Assembly: GCA_004173455.1 (NCBI GenBank)
Contig: SECL01000001.1
Location: forward strand, 84,234-148,233
DNA from: Moraxellaceae bacterium
Lineage (GTDB): Bacteria > Pseudomonadota > Gammaproteobacteria > Pseudomonadales > Moraxellaceae
Direction: 5' to 3'
DNA length: 64,000 bases
In this document: one piece after another, positions 1 through 9,069 of the stretch
Layout of the letters: every line of letters starts with the position of its first letter
Numbering within the stretch: the stretch's first letter is position 1
Translations under genes and position numbers: made by a program
The notes under the pieces: model-generated
Database searches by the model: none
The model's input: only the letters and a program-made list of their open reading frames with translations
Told to the model about the DNA's origin: nothing

Positions 1-3000
1 TTTGCTGCTACTAAGGGACTAGATATTGCAAATCTACCCACTAATGGCCGTTATAAAATAGGGTCAATTACTGTAACTTTTAACCGATCTGTCACTAATC
101 CTATTTTGCAGGTAGCAGGTTTGGGTGGTACTACGGGTAGTGGTCTTGGTTTTAGCGCAGAGTTTGACCTAGTGAGTAATAATTCACTTAATAATACTGT
201 AAGCATGTCGCGCTTGGCTGGTAGTAAAGAGTTATCTGTCACTTCAACCCGAATTAGTAATAATGCTTCGACTATTACAGCAAATACAGGATCAGGTGGT
301 GCTAGTGGTAGCGTCTATATACAAGGAAAGCGTATTACATCCCTGACTTTTGATGTATATGTACGCGGTGATGGAGGCGGAACAGATTGGGATACCACAA
401 ATACCGTTTTTGGTGATCGTTTTTTCTTTGGTGTATCCAGCATTGAAGCTGATAACGATTTAAGTATTACTAAGACCCAGCGTGCTGGTACAACGGGTAC
501 TTTTGTCGGCACGCAGTTGGATGTTATTCAAGGTAGCACTGTACAGTATCGTTTGGTATTGGCGAATTCAACTACAAGTGCAGTGAGTGGAGCGACCTAT
601 TCAGATAGCGTGCCTTCAGCCATTACTGGATTAAGTATTGTCAGTACTACACCAAGCGCAGGTGCTTCTTGTGCGCCTACTCTAAGCGGAAATACTATTA
701 GCGGTACTTATAATGGACCTTCGGGATCGACCTGTACCATCATTGTCAAAGGCACCGCTACAACGCTTGGTCTAATTACAAATACTGCAACATTATTAGA
801 AAATGCGACTGATCCTGATCTCAGTAATAACAGTAGTAGCGTGAATACTAATATCATTGCTGCCACCAATCTGGCCATCACCAAAACTGGCACCACATCG
901 GTCAAAGCCGGTCAGCCAGTTAGCTATACCATCAAAGTCTGGAACAAAGGGCCAACCGCAGTTTCTGATGCAGTGATGATGGATGTGGTGCCCAACAATA
1001 TTTCTGGGGTTTACTTAAGATGTGCTGCAACTGGAACAGCAACCTGCGGCACGTATAATAGCTATGTCGCCAGTAGCAACACCAGAGTGGCGAGCGGCAT
1101 TAGCCTGCCAGTCGATGCGACAGGCAATACCAATTATGTGACTTACACCGTGTCTGGTCTGGCTTATCAAACCGGATCGTTTAGCAATACTGCCACGATT
1201 AGCTCTGCTGCGGTGCCGGAATCGGATAGTTCAGATAATACTGATTCGCAAGCCACCACAATTACTGTTGATCCACCTGTTACAACTGGTAATGCCGCCA
1301 ATCAGTGTTTGGCAAATCAGGCTAGTAATGTTATTGCACCAATAAATTTTACAGGCTATTCAGACAATAACACCACCCAAACTCAAAGCATGACTGTCAA
1401 TAATGCAGGCACAGGCTATGGCACTGCGACCAATGGTGCGATTACAGTTAATGGAAAAATTAGCTGGTCTTATGGCAATCCGCGTATTACTGCGGCAACT
1501 TTAACCCTTTATATCAATAATACTGCCTATGCAGTATTAACCACGGTGGGTGCCAGTTCAAACGGGGATCAGGCCACGTGGACTGCACTCAATGGCGCCA
1601 GTATTACACCTGCTACTGTGGCCTTGGGTTCTTATGGCAACGCCAATACCGCAGTGCCTTTTACCCTGACATTACCCACTAGCGTCACCAGTGTGACCTC
1701 AGGGTATGCAGAGTTTACAAACATCAGCCCAACCAATGCCAGTAATATGGCAGGGGATGATATTGGCATTGCCATTGACTCTATTTTGCAGTGCCAAAAA
1801 CCTATCATCAAAATTGCCAAGATTTCAAATGGCGGTACCGGTACATTTGGGTTTACCGGCTTAAGCAATCTGAGCAATGGCAGTAACAGCGCAGTGACTA
1901 CCGATAGCGTGACCACCACCACGGCAGGCACGGCTGCTATCTCTACTCAGATTAATTATGCAACAGCCAACAATACTGCCATTGGCATTACAGAGGCTGC
2001 CGCCACAAATTATGGCCTCACTGCGGCCAGCTGTACCGATGCAAATAGTGCTACAACAGGCAATACCGGTAGTTTTGGTAGCTTGTCTGGCACCACCTTA
2101 ACCATTCCGGCCGCCAATATAAAATATGGCGCCAACCTGACCTGTACCTTTAGTAATACCAAGCAACGCACCCTGACCTTAAGAAAAACCTGGGCGAACG
2201 CACGGATCAATGATGCAGCAACGATTACTGCAACTGGTTTAAACAGCTTGGCATCTGTCGCCAATACCGCCAGCGAAACTGATATGGCAGCCGCACAGGC
2301 TGTGAATGTGGGCAGTACGGTGACCTTGGGTGAAAATATTTCTACTGGCGTGGGCTATTATAATGCCGCGCTGAGCTGTACTCGTAACAGTGATAATGCC
2401 GTGGTGAGTGTAAATGGCAACAATCTGACCATACCGGATGCTGATGTAACCTGTACCTACACCAATAGCCGCAAGTCAGCAACTTTGATACTGGCCAAAA
2501 TATGGTCAGCAGGCAGCATTGCAGGCAACACCGCCACCGTAACGAGTGCTGGTTTTGCCAATAATGCAACGTCTGGGACTTCCACTGCAACTGCTGCCGG
2601 TAATACCACCACAGGTAGCGCCGTTACCGTGTATGCCGGTGAAACTGGAACTATTAGTGAAACTTTTGGAACAGGTAATGCCAGCAATTACAGCGCAGCC
2701 TTGGTTTGTAGCGGCAACAGTACAGCACTCAGTGGCAATACGCTGACAATTAATCCAGCTGACACAGCCATTAACTGTAGCTACACCAATACAATAGCTG
2801 GTGCCGATCTTGCCATTGACAAGACCGGCAGCAGTAGCGTGACGCAGGGCGGCACGGTGAGCTACACCATTAAGGTCTGGAACAAAGGGCCAGCAGTAGC
2901 CAGCAGCAGTACCTTTACCGATACCGTGCCAACTGCTTTAACCAATGTAATTTGGAGCTGTAGTGTCAGTGGTAGCGCTGTGTGTGGTACTGCCAGCGGT

Positions 3001-5406
3001 ACTGGCAACAGCATTAATGTCACGACGGGCACATTGCCAGTCAACAACGTAACCACTGCGCCAACCAGCGGCAGTTACCTGATTTTTACCGTAACAGGTA
3101 CAGCCGGCACAGTCGGTACTATCAACAATACCGCCAGCATTGCGGTCACCTCAGGCACCGATCCACTAGCTACTAATAACAGCAGCAGTGCCAGTACCAC
3201 GGTTAATGCACCCGCTGCCATTGTGCCCGACACCCCGCAAAAAGAAGCGCGTTTCACCATTACACCTGACTTGCCGACTATTTATCGCGGGCAAGCAGGT
3301 ACTCAGCTCATTACCATTAACAACGTAGGGCCAGATGACGCCAGTGGTACGGTTGCAACGTTTAAACCGCGCACCCAGACAGGCGTTACCGTCACCAGCG
3401 TCAAAGTGGCAGGCGGTGCGAACTGTAGCTTTTCTGCGGGTGCATGGTCATGCCCGGTTGGCAGCGTCGCCAATGGAGGCAGCTTCCAGTTGGAAGTGGG
3501 GTATGACACCACTACTTCCTCGACGCTCGGTACTGCTATTCAGGCCGACATTCGTGTGAATAGTAATGAATTTAACCCGGGCAGTGGGGTAGGCGAAACC
3601 CTGTATAAAGTATGGGGCAGCAACACCACCAATGAAACGCGTCCCAATGGTGCGTTCTGGGCAGGTTTTAAAGGCCCACAGGGTTCAACCCCGGCCAGTG
3701 GTTATGACGATGAAACCACGCCTATTGCTAATGCATGGCCTATTGGTCAAGTCAGCCCAACCGGATCGTATCTAGTCACAGCCGTACCGGGCATCAACAA
3801 TAATATTTATGCGGCCTCCAGCACCACGGCCAGTCCCATGATCAACCGCATTATTAGCAATATGAGCACTGATCCTGCGCGCAGTGTGACCCTGCCTTCA
3901 ATGGATTCTACCAGTGCAGGTGATAACCGCCGTGCCTGGGAATTCAGGACAGGAGTATTTGTGCCACAGACCACCAATGTGACCTTATGTATTGGCAATA
4001 CCTCAGTGGGTATTGATGATGGGGCTTATATTGTACTGGATGGCCAAATCATTGGCACACAGGACAGCTATGCACCGGGCGGTTATGTGTCTGCTACCGT
4101 ATCATTTCCAGCGGGTTATCGTACCTTGAGCTACCGGATTCTCAACCAGAATACACAGGGCGGTTCGGCTGAAGTCGCGCAAGGTCTGTATGGTGCCATT
4201 GGCATTTTGTACAACGGCAGCTGTAATGTAGCGGGCTTTGATGCGTGGGTGAATACCCAGATTCCAGCCAGCATTAACATTATCGAAAAACAGGTAGTGA
4301 CTATCACTGGTCAGGTGTTTGAAGACAACAGTGGCAGCACCGCGGTCAACAGCAATGCCTACAATGGCATTAAAGACACTGGCGAAATCGGCATTGCCGA
4401 CAGTACAGTAACAATTAACAACTGTAGCAATACCACGGCGATTGCAACGACCAAAACTGACGCCAACGGCGACTACAGCTTTAACCTGTCACCCACTGAT
4501 GTGCCAGCGGGTAATTTCTGTATTGCACAAAGCAACCTGACTGGCTATAGCTCGGTGAGTGGCAGCACGGGGTATAACCGTGCAGCTGACCGTATTACCG
4601 TGAGTAATAGCGGTGCCAGCAGTTATAGCAACCATAACTTTGGTGATGCCCGCTTAAATGCCATTCTTACAGAAGATGGCCAGCAAACCATTATTGCCGG
4701 CGGCGTGGCAGATTATCCGCATCGTTTAGCGGCACAAAGTGTATTAACTGTCACTAGCTTGAATCAAACCAGTACACAACAACCCGCCAACAGCAATGAC
4801 CAGAGCTGGCAAGCGCTGGTGTATCGCGACAGCAATTGTAATGGGCAAGTGGATAGCGAAGAAAGCTTATTTAGCCAAAGCCTGCCACTTACCCTAAAAA
4901 ATGCAGAGCAGATTTGTCTGGTGCAGCGGGTTTATGCACCTGCAACTGCCAGCTTGGGCGCGCAGCATATTGGACAATTGCAAGCCAGCTTTAATGTAGC
5001 TTTGGCAAACCCTAGCGAAACAATTACTGGCACAAGTATTAAGCGTCAGGACACCACATTGTTAGGGAGTGCTGGATTGAGTATGCAAAAAGCGGTGCGT
5101 AGTGTGGCCAGTTGTCCATCTACCGCAGCGGACACAAGTGCATTTGCTACCAATAATCAAGCACAAAGTGGCGGTTATCTGGAGTATGAAATTACTTACC
5201 GCAATAACAGCAGCAAAAATCTGCTGGATATCAGCCTGAAAGACAGTGTGCCAACCGGAACAGTGTATAAGACTGCGTCCTGTCTCAGTACACCATCTGG
5301 TAGCTGTAATGCCAGTCATACCAATGGCGCATTGCTATGGCAAACCGTGGGTACTTTATTGCCAAATCAGCAAGGTAAAGTTCGCTTTTGTGTACAGGTG
5401 CCCTAA
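1..5406 (+). CDS. Giant DUF11-repeat surface protein, 5' end outside window
   Basis: The reading frame is open from base 1, so the start and any signal peptide lie to the left; 1801 residues are visible. It is an extracellular modular protein, rich in Ser, Thr, Asn and Gly. In order it holds DUF11 modules at about nt 460-860 and 865-1270, a beta-rich segment to about 1790, three prealbumin-like repeats (about 1800-2790) each closing with a Cys-x-(Y/F)-(T/S)-N-T motif, DUF11 modules at about 2806-3210 and 3240-3590, a lectin/PA14-like segment around DDGAYIVLDGQ (about 3600-4250), an SdrD-B-like module (about 4297-4660) and a last DUF11-like module. There is no LPXTG, membrane anchor or barrel at the C-terminus, so it probably relies on a partner, perhaps the barrel protein downstream. 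Codon use shifts from AT-rich to GC-richer near nt 850. The surface role is inferred. Confidence 0.85.
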   Translation, partial: FAATKGLDIANLPTNGRYKIGSITVTFNRSVTNPILQVAGLGGTTGSGLGFSAEFDLVSNNSLNNTVSMSRLAGSKELSVTSTRISNNASTITANTGSGGASGSVYIQGKRITSLTFDVYVRGDGGGTDWDTTNTVFGDRFFFGVSSIEADNDLSITKTQRAGTTGTFVGTQLDVIQGSTVQYRLVLANSTTSAVSGATYSDSVPSAITGLSIVSTTPSAGASCAPTLSGNTISGTYNGPSGSTCTIIVKGTATTLGLITNTATLLENATDPDLSNNSSSVNTNIIAATNLAITKTGTTSVKAGQPVSYTIKVWNKGPTAVSDAVMMDVVPNNISGVYLRCAATGTATCGTYNSYVASSNTRVASGISLPVDATGNTNYVTYTVSGLAYQTGSFSNTATISSAAVPESDSSDNTDSQATTITVDPPVTTGNAANQCLANQASNVIAPINFTGYSDNNTTQTQSMTVNNAGTGYGTATNGAITVNGKISWSYGNPRITAATLTLYINNTAYAVLTTVGASSNGDQATWTALNGASITPATVALGSYGNANTAVPFTLTLPTSVTSVTSGYAEFTNISPTNASNMAGDDIGIAIDSILQCQKPIIKIAKISNGGTGTFGFTGLSNLSNGSNSAVTTDSVTTTTAGTAAISTQINYATANNTAIGITEAAATNYGLTAASCTDANSATTGNTGSFGSLSGTTLTIPAANIKYGANLTCTFSNTKQRTLTLRKTWANARINDAATITATGLNSLASVANTASETDMAAAQAVNVGSTVTLGENISTGVGYYNAALSCTRNSDNAVVSVNGNNLTIPDADVTCTYTNSRKSATLILAKIWSAGSIAGNTATVTSAGFANNATSGTSTATAAGNTTTGSAVTVYAGETGTISETFGTGNASNYSAALVCSGNSTALSGNTLTINPADTAINCSYTNTIAGADLAIDKTGSSSVTQGGTVSYTIKVWNKGPAVASSSTFTDTVPTALTNVIWSCSVSGSAVCGTASGTGNSINVTTGTLPVNNVTTAPTSGSYLIFTVTGTAGTVGTINNTASIAVTSGTDPLATNNSSSASTTVNAPAAIVPDTPQKEARFTITPDLPTIYRGQAGTQLITINNVGPDDASGTVATFKPRTQTGVTVTSVKVAGGANCSFSAGAWSCPVGSVANGGSFQLEVGYDTTTSSTLGTAIQADIRVNSNEFNPGSGVGETLYKVWGSNTTNETRPNGAFWAGFKGPQGSTPASGYDDETTPIANAWPIGQVSPTGSYLVTAVPGINNNIYAASSTTASPMINRIISNMSTDPARSVTLPSMDSTSAGDNRRAWEFRTGVFVPQTTNVTLCIGNTSVGIDDGAYIVLDGQIIGTQDSYAPGGYVSATVSFPAGYRTLSYRILNQNTQGGSAEVAQGLYGAIGILYNGSCNVAGFDAWVNTQIPASINIIEKQVVTITGQVFEDNSGSTAVNSNAYNGIKDTGEIGIADSTVTINNCSNTTAIATTKTDANGDYSFNLSPTDVPAGNFCIAQSNLTGYSSVSGSTGYNRAADRITVSNSGASSYSNHNFGDARLNAILTEDGQQTIIAGGVADYPHRLAAQSVLTVTSLNQTSTQQPANSNDQSWQALVYRDSNCNGQVDSEESLFSQSLPLTLKNAEQICLVQRVYAPATASLGAQHIGQLQASFNVALANPSETITGTSIKRQDTTLLGSAGLSMQKAVRSVASCPSTAADTSAFATNNQAQSGGYLEYEITYRNNSSKNLLDISLKDSVPTGTVYKTASCLSTPSGSCNASHTNGALLWQTVGTLLPNQQGKVRFCVQVP

Positions 5407-5417
5407 GGGCGCCTGTG
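5393..5417 (+). terminator. Hairpin with the stop codon in its loop
   Basis: A 9-10 bp stem (about 5394-5403 with 5407-5416, one G-T wobble) leaves only the TAA stop codon of the preceding gene as its loop. No T-tract follows, so it may be a weak or Rho-assisted terminator, or an element that protects the mRNA 3' end. Confidence 0.4.
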
Positions 5418-5715
5418 CGTCTGGCTATATCTTTAGTCGTAGATCACTTGTGAAAAATGAACGAATTTCAATAAAAATGCACTTATTTGGTGCTTTTTGG
5501 TCAGTGAGTAATAAAAAAACACCGCCTATCTGTATATTATTTGTATAGTTAAGTAACGCTAGAAATATTTTTGTTAAAAGGCTATATTAGCGACTAATAG
5601 TGTGACGTATGCAACATTTTGTTGCATGTTAAAACAACTTTTTATCAATAAAGTGCTAAGTGCCCATGGTAACGGCGGTTTTTTAGTTATCCAGATCTTA
5701 GCCTTGGGAGAAATT
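5407..5715. other. Intergenic region in the DUF11 operon
   Basis: These 309 bases are AT-rich and I find no credible gene in them. They hold the stop-codon hairpin at the left end and an 8-bp perfect inverted repeat (5609-5616 with 5620-5627, loop TTT) about 90 bases before the next start codon. The length would allow a separate promoter for the downstream genes, but I see no convincing -35/-10 pair. Confidence 0.5.
5609..5627. repeat. Short perfect inverted repeat ATGCAACA/TGTTGCAT
   Basis: Two 8-base arms are separated by TTT. It could be an operator or a small hairpin in the leader of the 164-aa gene. There is no direct evidence for either. Confidence 0.35.
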
Positions 5716-6210
5716 ATGCGTACATTGAGTTACATCGCAACAACAATTACAGCATTCGTATTCATGACTGGCGTAGCACAGGCAGAATCACCGGCTGCAA
5801 AGCCTCCGGTTTCTGTTGAGCTATCTGCCTATCAGGTCAGTACGAATGCCAAAGGCGAATCTGTGGCCAAGCCATTAAAGCAGGCCAAGCCCAATGACAT
5901 TATCGAATACCGCGCTATCTATACCAACAATACCGCAAAAAGTGTGAAAGGTTTGGTTGCAACCCTGCCTATCCCTGCGGATACCCAGTTTTTAGCAAAA
6001 TCAACACCTGCGCAGGCTCAAGCCAGTACTGACGGGGTGAATTTTGCTGCGATGCCATTAAAACGTAAAACCGGCACGCAAACCGTAAATGTACCACTGC
6101 AAGAGTATCGTGCATTACGCTGGACCATTGCTGAACTTCCTGCCGGAAAATCCATCACTGTCACAGCACAAACCCGTGTTAACAGCACCACCAGTGCCGT
6201 TGCGCAGTAA
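5716..6210 (+). CDS. Small secreted DUF11-like protein
   Basis: This is a 164-aa exported protein. The ATG at 5716 was chosen over the longer frame because GGGAGA lies just upstream and the first residues form a clean signal peptide (MRTLSYIATT..., cleavage after GVAQA). The mature part is one beta-rich module with DUF11 hallmarks: a P-N-D-I-I-E-Y-R strand, Y-T-N-N-T, and later RALRWTIAELPAGKSITV. It resembles the final module of the giant protein upstream and lacks cysteines. It lies 44 bases before the 903-aa DUF11 gene and is probably co-transcribed with it. A role as a subunit or chaperone-like accessory of the larger repeat proteins is a guess. Confidence 0.8.
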   Translation: MRTLSYIATTITAFVFMTGVAQAESPAAKPPVSVELSAYQVSTNAKGESVAKPLKQAKPNDIIEYRAIYTNNTAKSVKGLVATLPIPADTQFLAKSTPAQAQASTDGVNFAAMPLKRKTGTQTVNVPLQEYRALRWTIAELPAGKSITVTAQTRVNSTTSAVAQ

Positions 6211-6254
6211 TTTATCCACACTTACCCATCTAACAAACAACTAGGGGCAACAAG

Positions 6255-8966
6255 ATGTCAAAGCACATCGCATTACCACGTTTAAATCAACTGGCTGCGT
6301 CGATTGCAGTCGTGGTCGGCGGTCTGGCACTGGTACCGGCAGCACATGCTGCAGCACCAGCGGCAGGAACCAATATCAGTAACATTGCAACCGCAAGCTA
6401 TACCGATGCCAACAACACGCCACGTAGCGTAACTTCCAATGAAGTTAAAACAACTGTATTGCAGGTTGCCAGCTTTACGCTGACTTCGGATCAGACTGCA
6501 ACTGCCAACCCGAATGGTCAGGTGAGCCTGTCGCATACCCTAACCAACACCGGTAACGGTGCAGATACCTTTACGGTAAATCTGGCCAACGTGGCGGGTG
6601 ATAACTACGATTTCACCAATATTCATGTGTATCTGGATGCCGACAAAAATGGTGTGCCGGACAACAATGTTGACATCAAAGGCACTACGATCAGTGTGGG
6701 CGCGGGTCAATCTGTTGGCTTGATTGTTGTTGGTACAACATCAAATACTGCGACCAATGGCCAAGCAGGTCAGTTACTGGTTTCTGCCACCAACGTGTAT
6801 ACCGCAACAGCTGCTGGCGGTAGTAACACGGCAACCACGGCCAACAATACCGATACAGTAACGATTGTTGCCGGTGCAGTGATTCAGGTGACCAAATCTG
6901 CCAATGTGACCAATGTTAATCCAACAGGCACTGCTGCCCAGCGTACCGTTGAATATACCTTGACGTATAAAAACACCGGTAATGCGACTGCGACCAACGT
7001 GACCTTAAAAGACATTCTGCCTGCGAATGTTACGTATGTACAAAATTCTGGTGTATGGAGTGGTTCTGCCACAGCGCGTACTGATGCGACCGGTGATGAA
7101 GTGGGTTCAGCCTATGACTTCACCAGCAATACGGTGAATTTTGTACTGGGTAGCGTAGCACCTAACACCACAGGTACCTTGAAATTCCAAGTAGTGGTAA
7201 ATGCCAATACACCAGCAGGCTCTATTGCCAATACTGCAACCTTTGATCCAGATGGCACTGGTACTGGTACCCCAGAACAACCTACCAACACCACCATTGT
7301 GACTGTCAATTCCCAATATCTGGGTACGATCAACGACTCACAAACTGATGCCTATGCCGATGTCGACAAGATTGCTGGCACCCCGGCAAAAGACGACATC
7401 ATCACTGCCACCACGCAACAGGGTGTAGCGGTTAACTTTGGCAATAACGGCGGCGAGACAATCTGGATTCACAACACCGGTAACGTGTCTGAAACCTATA
7501 ATGTTGCTGTGAACAAATCTGGCTTGCCAGCCGGCAGTATTGTTGAGCTGTTAAAAGCCGATGGCCTCACGCCATTAACCGATACCAATGGTGATCCATT
7601 AACCGATACTGGTCCTATCGCTGTAGGGACTGCCCAGAAAATCGTTGCGCGCGTGACCCTGCCAAGCACTTACACGGGCCCTGCTCCAGTTAGTGCGATT
7701 TTGACCATTACCCCGGTAACCAATAGCAGTGCAACAGATACCCTGACCCTGACGATTAGCAGTATTACTGCGTCCAAAGTGGATCTGAGCAATGGTAAAG
7801 GCGACAAGGACGGCGTTAAAAATGATACGCCAAATGCCGGTGAAGGGGCGTATGTTGCTGGTGACATTATTGACACCAAAGCCATCAATCCTGCGACACC
7901 AGTCACTTTCCCACTGGCAGTGACCAATTTTGGTAGCACGCCGGACAACTTTAACATCAGTTCTGACCTGCCAGCTGGCTGGACAGTGAAGTACTACACT
8001 TCTGATGTGAATGGTAACTGTTCTACCAATCAGGTAACCAACACCGGTAGCATTGCGACCAATGGAACTGCTTACCTGTGTGCCGTAGTGACGTCTCCAG
8101 CTAATGCAGCACCAACGGATAGCCGTGACATTGTATTTACCGTCACTTCTGCTGGTACTGGCTTGACAGATTCCATGAAAGATCGTGTCACCATTAATGA
8201 AGTGCGTAACCTGTCATTTACACCAGACCGTACTGGTCAAATTGCACCGGGTGGCACGGTGACTTACATTCATACCTTGACCAACAACGGTAACGTGACA
8301 GAAGGCGCGGGTGCCAATACCCTGCCATTTGTGATTAGCCATGCGGGTAATCTGGGTGCAACTACCTCTGTTTATGTTGACCTGAATAACAATGGTCTGG
8401 CAGAAAATGGCGAGTTGGTTACTGGTACTGATTTAACCACCTTACTGGCAACTGGTACCCCAAATGGCGCTGGTCTGCAACCGGGCGAAGCAGTCACCAT
8501 TCTGGTGAAAGTGGAAGCCCCAGCCAATGCAACCGCTGGTCAGGCTGATACCTCAACCGTCACTATTACACCAACTGCTGGTGCTGTGGTGCATATTGAT
8601 GACACCAGTACAGTCAACATTGGACAGGTTCGCCTGACCAAGCAGCAAGCAGTGGATGCCAACTGTGATGGTGCGGCAGATGGTGGTAGCAGCAGCTATA
8701 CCCAAAATACCATTCAGGCCAAGCCAGGCACCTGTATTGCTTACCAGATTACCGCTGCCAATGATGGCAACGCTGCTGTCAGCAATGTAGTGGTCAATGA
8801 CGCCGTACCGGTTTACACCACACTGCAAGCTGCTCCAGCTCCTGCATTGACACCGGCTGCCAAAGGTAGCGTCACTGTGAATGGTGGGGCATTGGCCAGC
8901 AGCGCGTTTACACTAGCGCCTACTGAGTCTGTAAACCTGAACTTTACTGTAAAAATCAATAACTAA
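6255..8966 (+). CDS. Secreted DUF11-repeat protein, 903 aa
   Basis: The ATG is preceded by AGGGG at a 7-base spacing. The N-terminus is a signal peptide ending in VPAAHA, with mature AAPAAGTNISNIATASYTD. The protein is made of repeated beta-sandwich modules: several DUF11-type units (for example VEYTLTYKNTGNATATNVTLKDILP and VTYIHTLTNNGNVTEG patterns) alternating with NPCBM/NEW2-like segments that read 'HTGNVSETYNV' and 'NFGSTPDNFNISSDLPAGW'. Acidic stretches such as DADKNGVPDNNVD and DLNNNGLAENGE look like calcium-binding loops. It ends in a final DUF11 unit with no membrane anchor. It probably works at the cell surface with the neighbouring barrel protein; that role is inferred from the operon. 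Confidence 0.85.
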   Translation: MSKHIALPRLNQLAASIAVVVGGLALVPAAHAAAPAAGTNISNIATASYTDANNTPRSVTSNEVKTTVLQVASFTLTSDQTATANPNGQVSLSHTLTNTGNGADTFTVNLANVAGDNYDFTNIHVYLDADKNGVPDNNVDIKGTTISVGAGQSVGLIVVGTTSNTATNGQAGQLLVSATNVYTATAAGGSNTATTANNTDTVTIVAGAVIQVTKSANVTNVNPTGTAAQRTVEYTLTYKNTGNATATNVTLKDILPANVTYVQNSGVWSGSATARTDATGDEVGSAYDFTSNTVNFVLGSVAPNTTGTLKFQVVVNANTPAGSIANTATFDPDGTGTGTPEQPTNTTIVTVNSQYLGTINDSQTDAYADVDKIAGTPAKDDIITATTQQGVAVNFGNNGGETIWIHNTGNVSETYNVAVNKSGLPAGSIVELLKADGLTPLTDTNGDPLTDTGPIAVGTAQKIVARVTLPSTYTGPAPVSAILTITPVTNSSATDTLTLTISSITASKVDLSNGKGDKDGVKNDTPNAGEGAYVAGDIIDTKAINPATPVTFPLAVTNFGSTPDNFNISSDLPAGWTVKYYTSDVNGNCSTNQVTNTGSIATNGTAYLCAVVTSPANAAPTDSRDIVFTVTSAGTGLTDSMKDRVTINEVRNLSFTPDRTGQIAPGGTVTYIHTLTNNGNVTEGAGANTLPFVISHAGNLGATTSVYVDLNNNGLAENGELVTGTDLTTLLATGTPNGAGLQPGEAVTILVKVEAPANATAGQADTSTVTITPTAGAVVHIDDTSTVNIGQVRLTKQQAVDANCDGAADGGSSSYTQNTIQAKPGTCIAYQITAANDGNAAVSNVVVNDAVPVYTTLQAAPAPALTPAAKGSVTVNGGALASSAFTLAPTESVNLNFTVKINN

Positions 8967-9010
8967 GATCTGTAATTGATGCCACAGGCATTCAGTATGT
9001 TGTCTTTCAT

Positions 9011-9035
9011 GGAAGCCGGTGCCACACCGGCTTCC
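9011..9035 (+). terminator. GC-rich hairpin between DUF11 genes
   Basis: A perfect 10-bp stem (9011-9020 with 9026-9035, possibly 11 bp) has a very short loop and no T-tract. It lies 45 bases after the 903-aa gene and before the barrel gene. It could attenuate transcription or stabilise the upstream mRNA, so the barrel protein may be made at a lower level. Confidence 0.5.
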
Positions 9036-9069
9036 ATTCATATTAAAACTTTATTCAAGGTATATTGCT

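Noticed and set aside
1..5406. Sortase-anchored Gram-positive type surface protein
   Set aside because: No LPXTG, membrane tail or basic end is present, and the neighbouring OmpA and barrel genes indicate a Gram-negative envelope.
9019..9069. GTG at 9019 as start of the barrel protein
   Set aside because: It lies inside a stable hairpin and would place 17 extra residues in front of a good signal peptide; GTG at 9070 has AAGG upstream.
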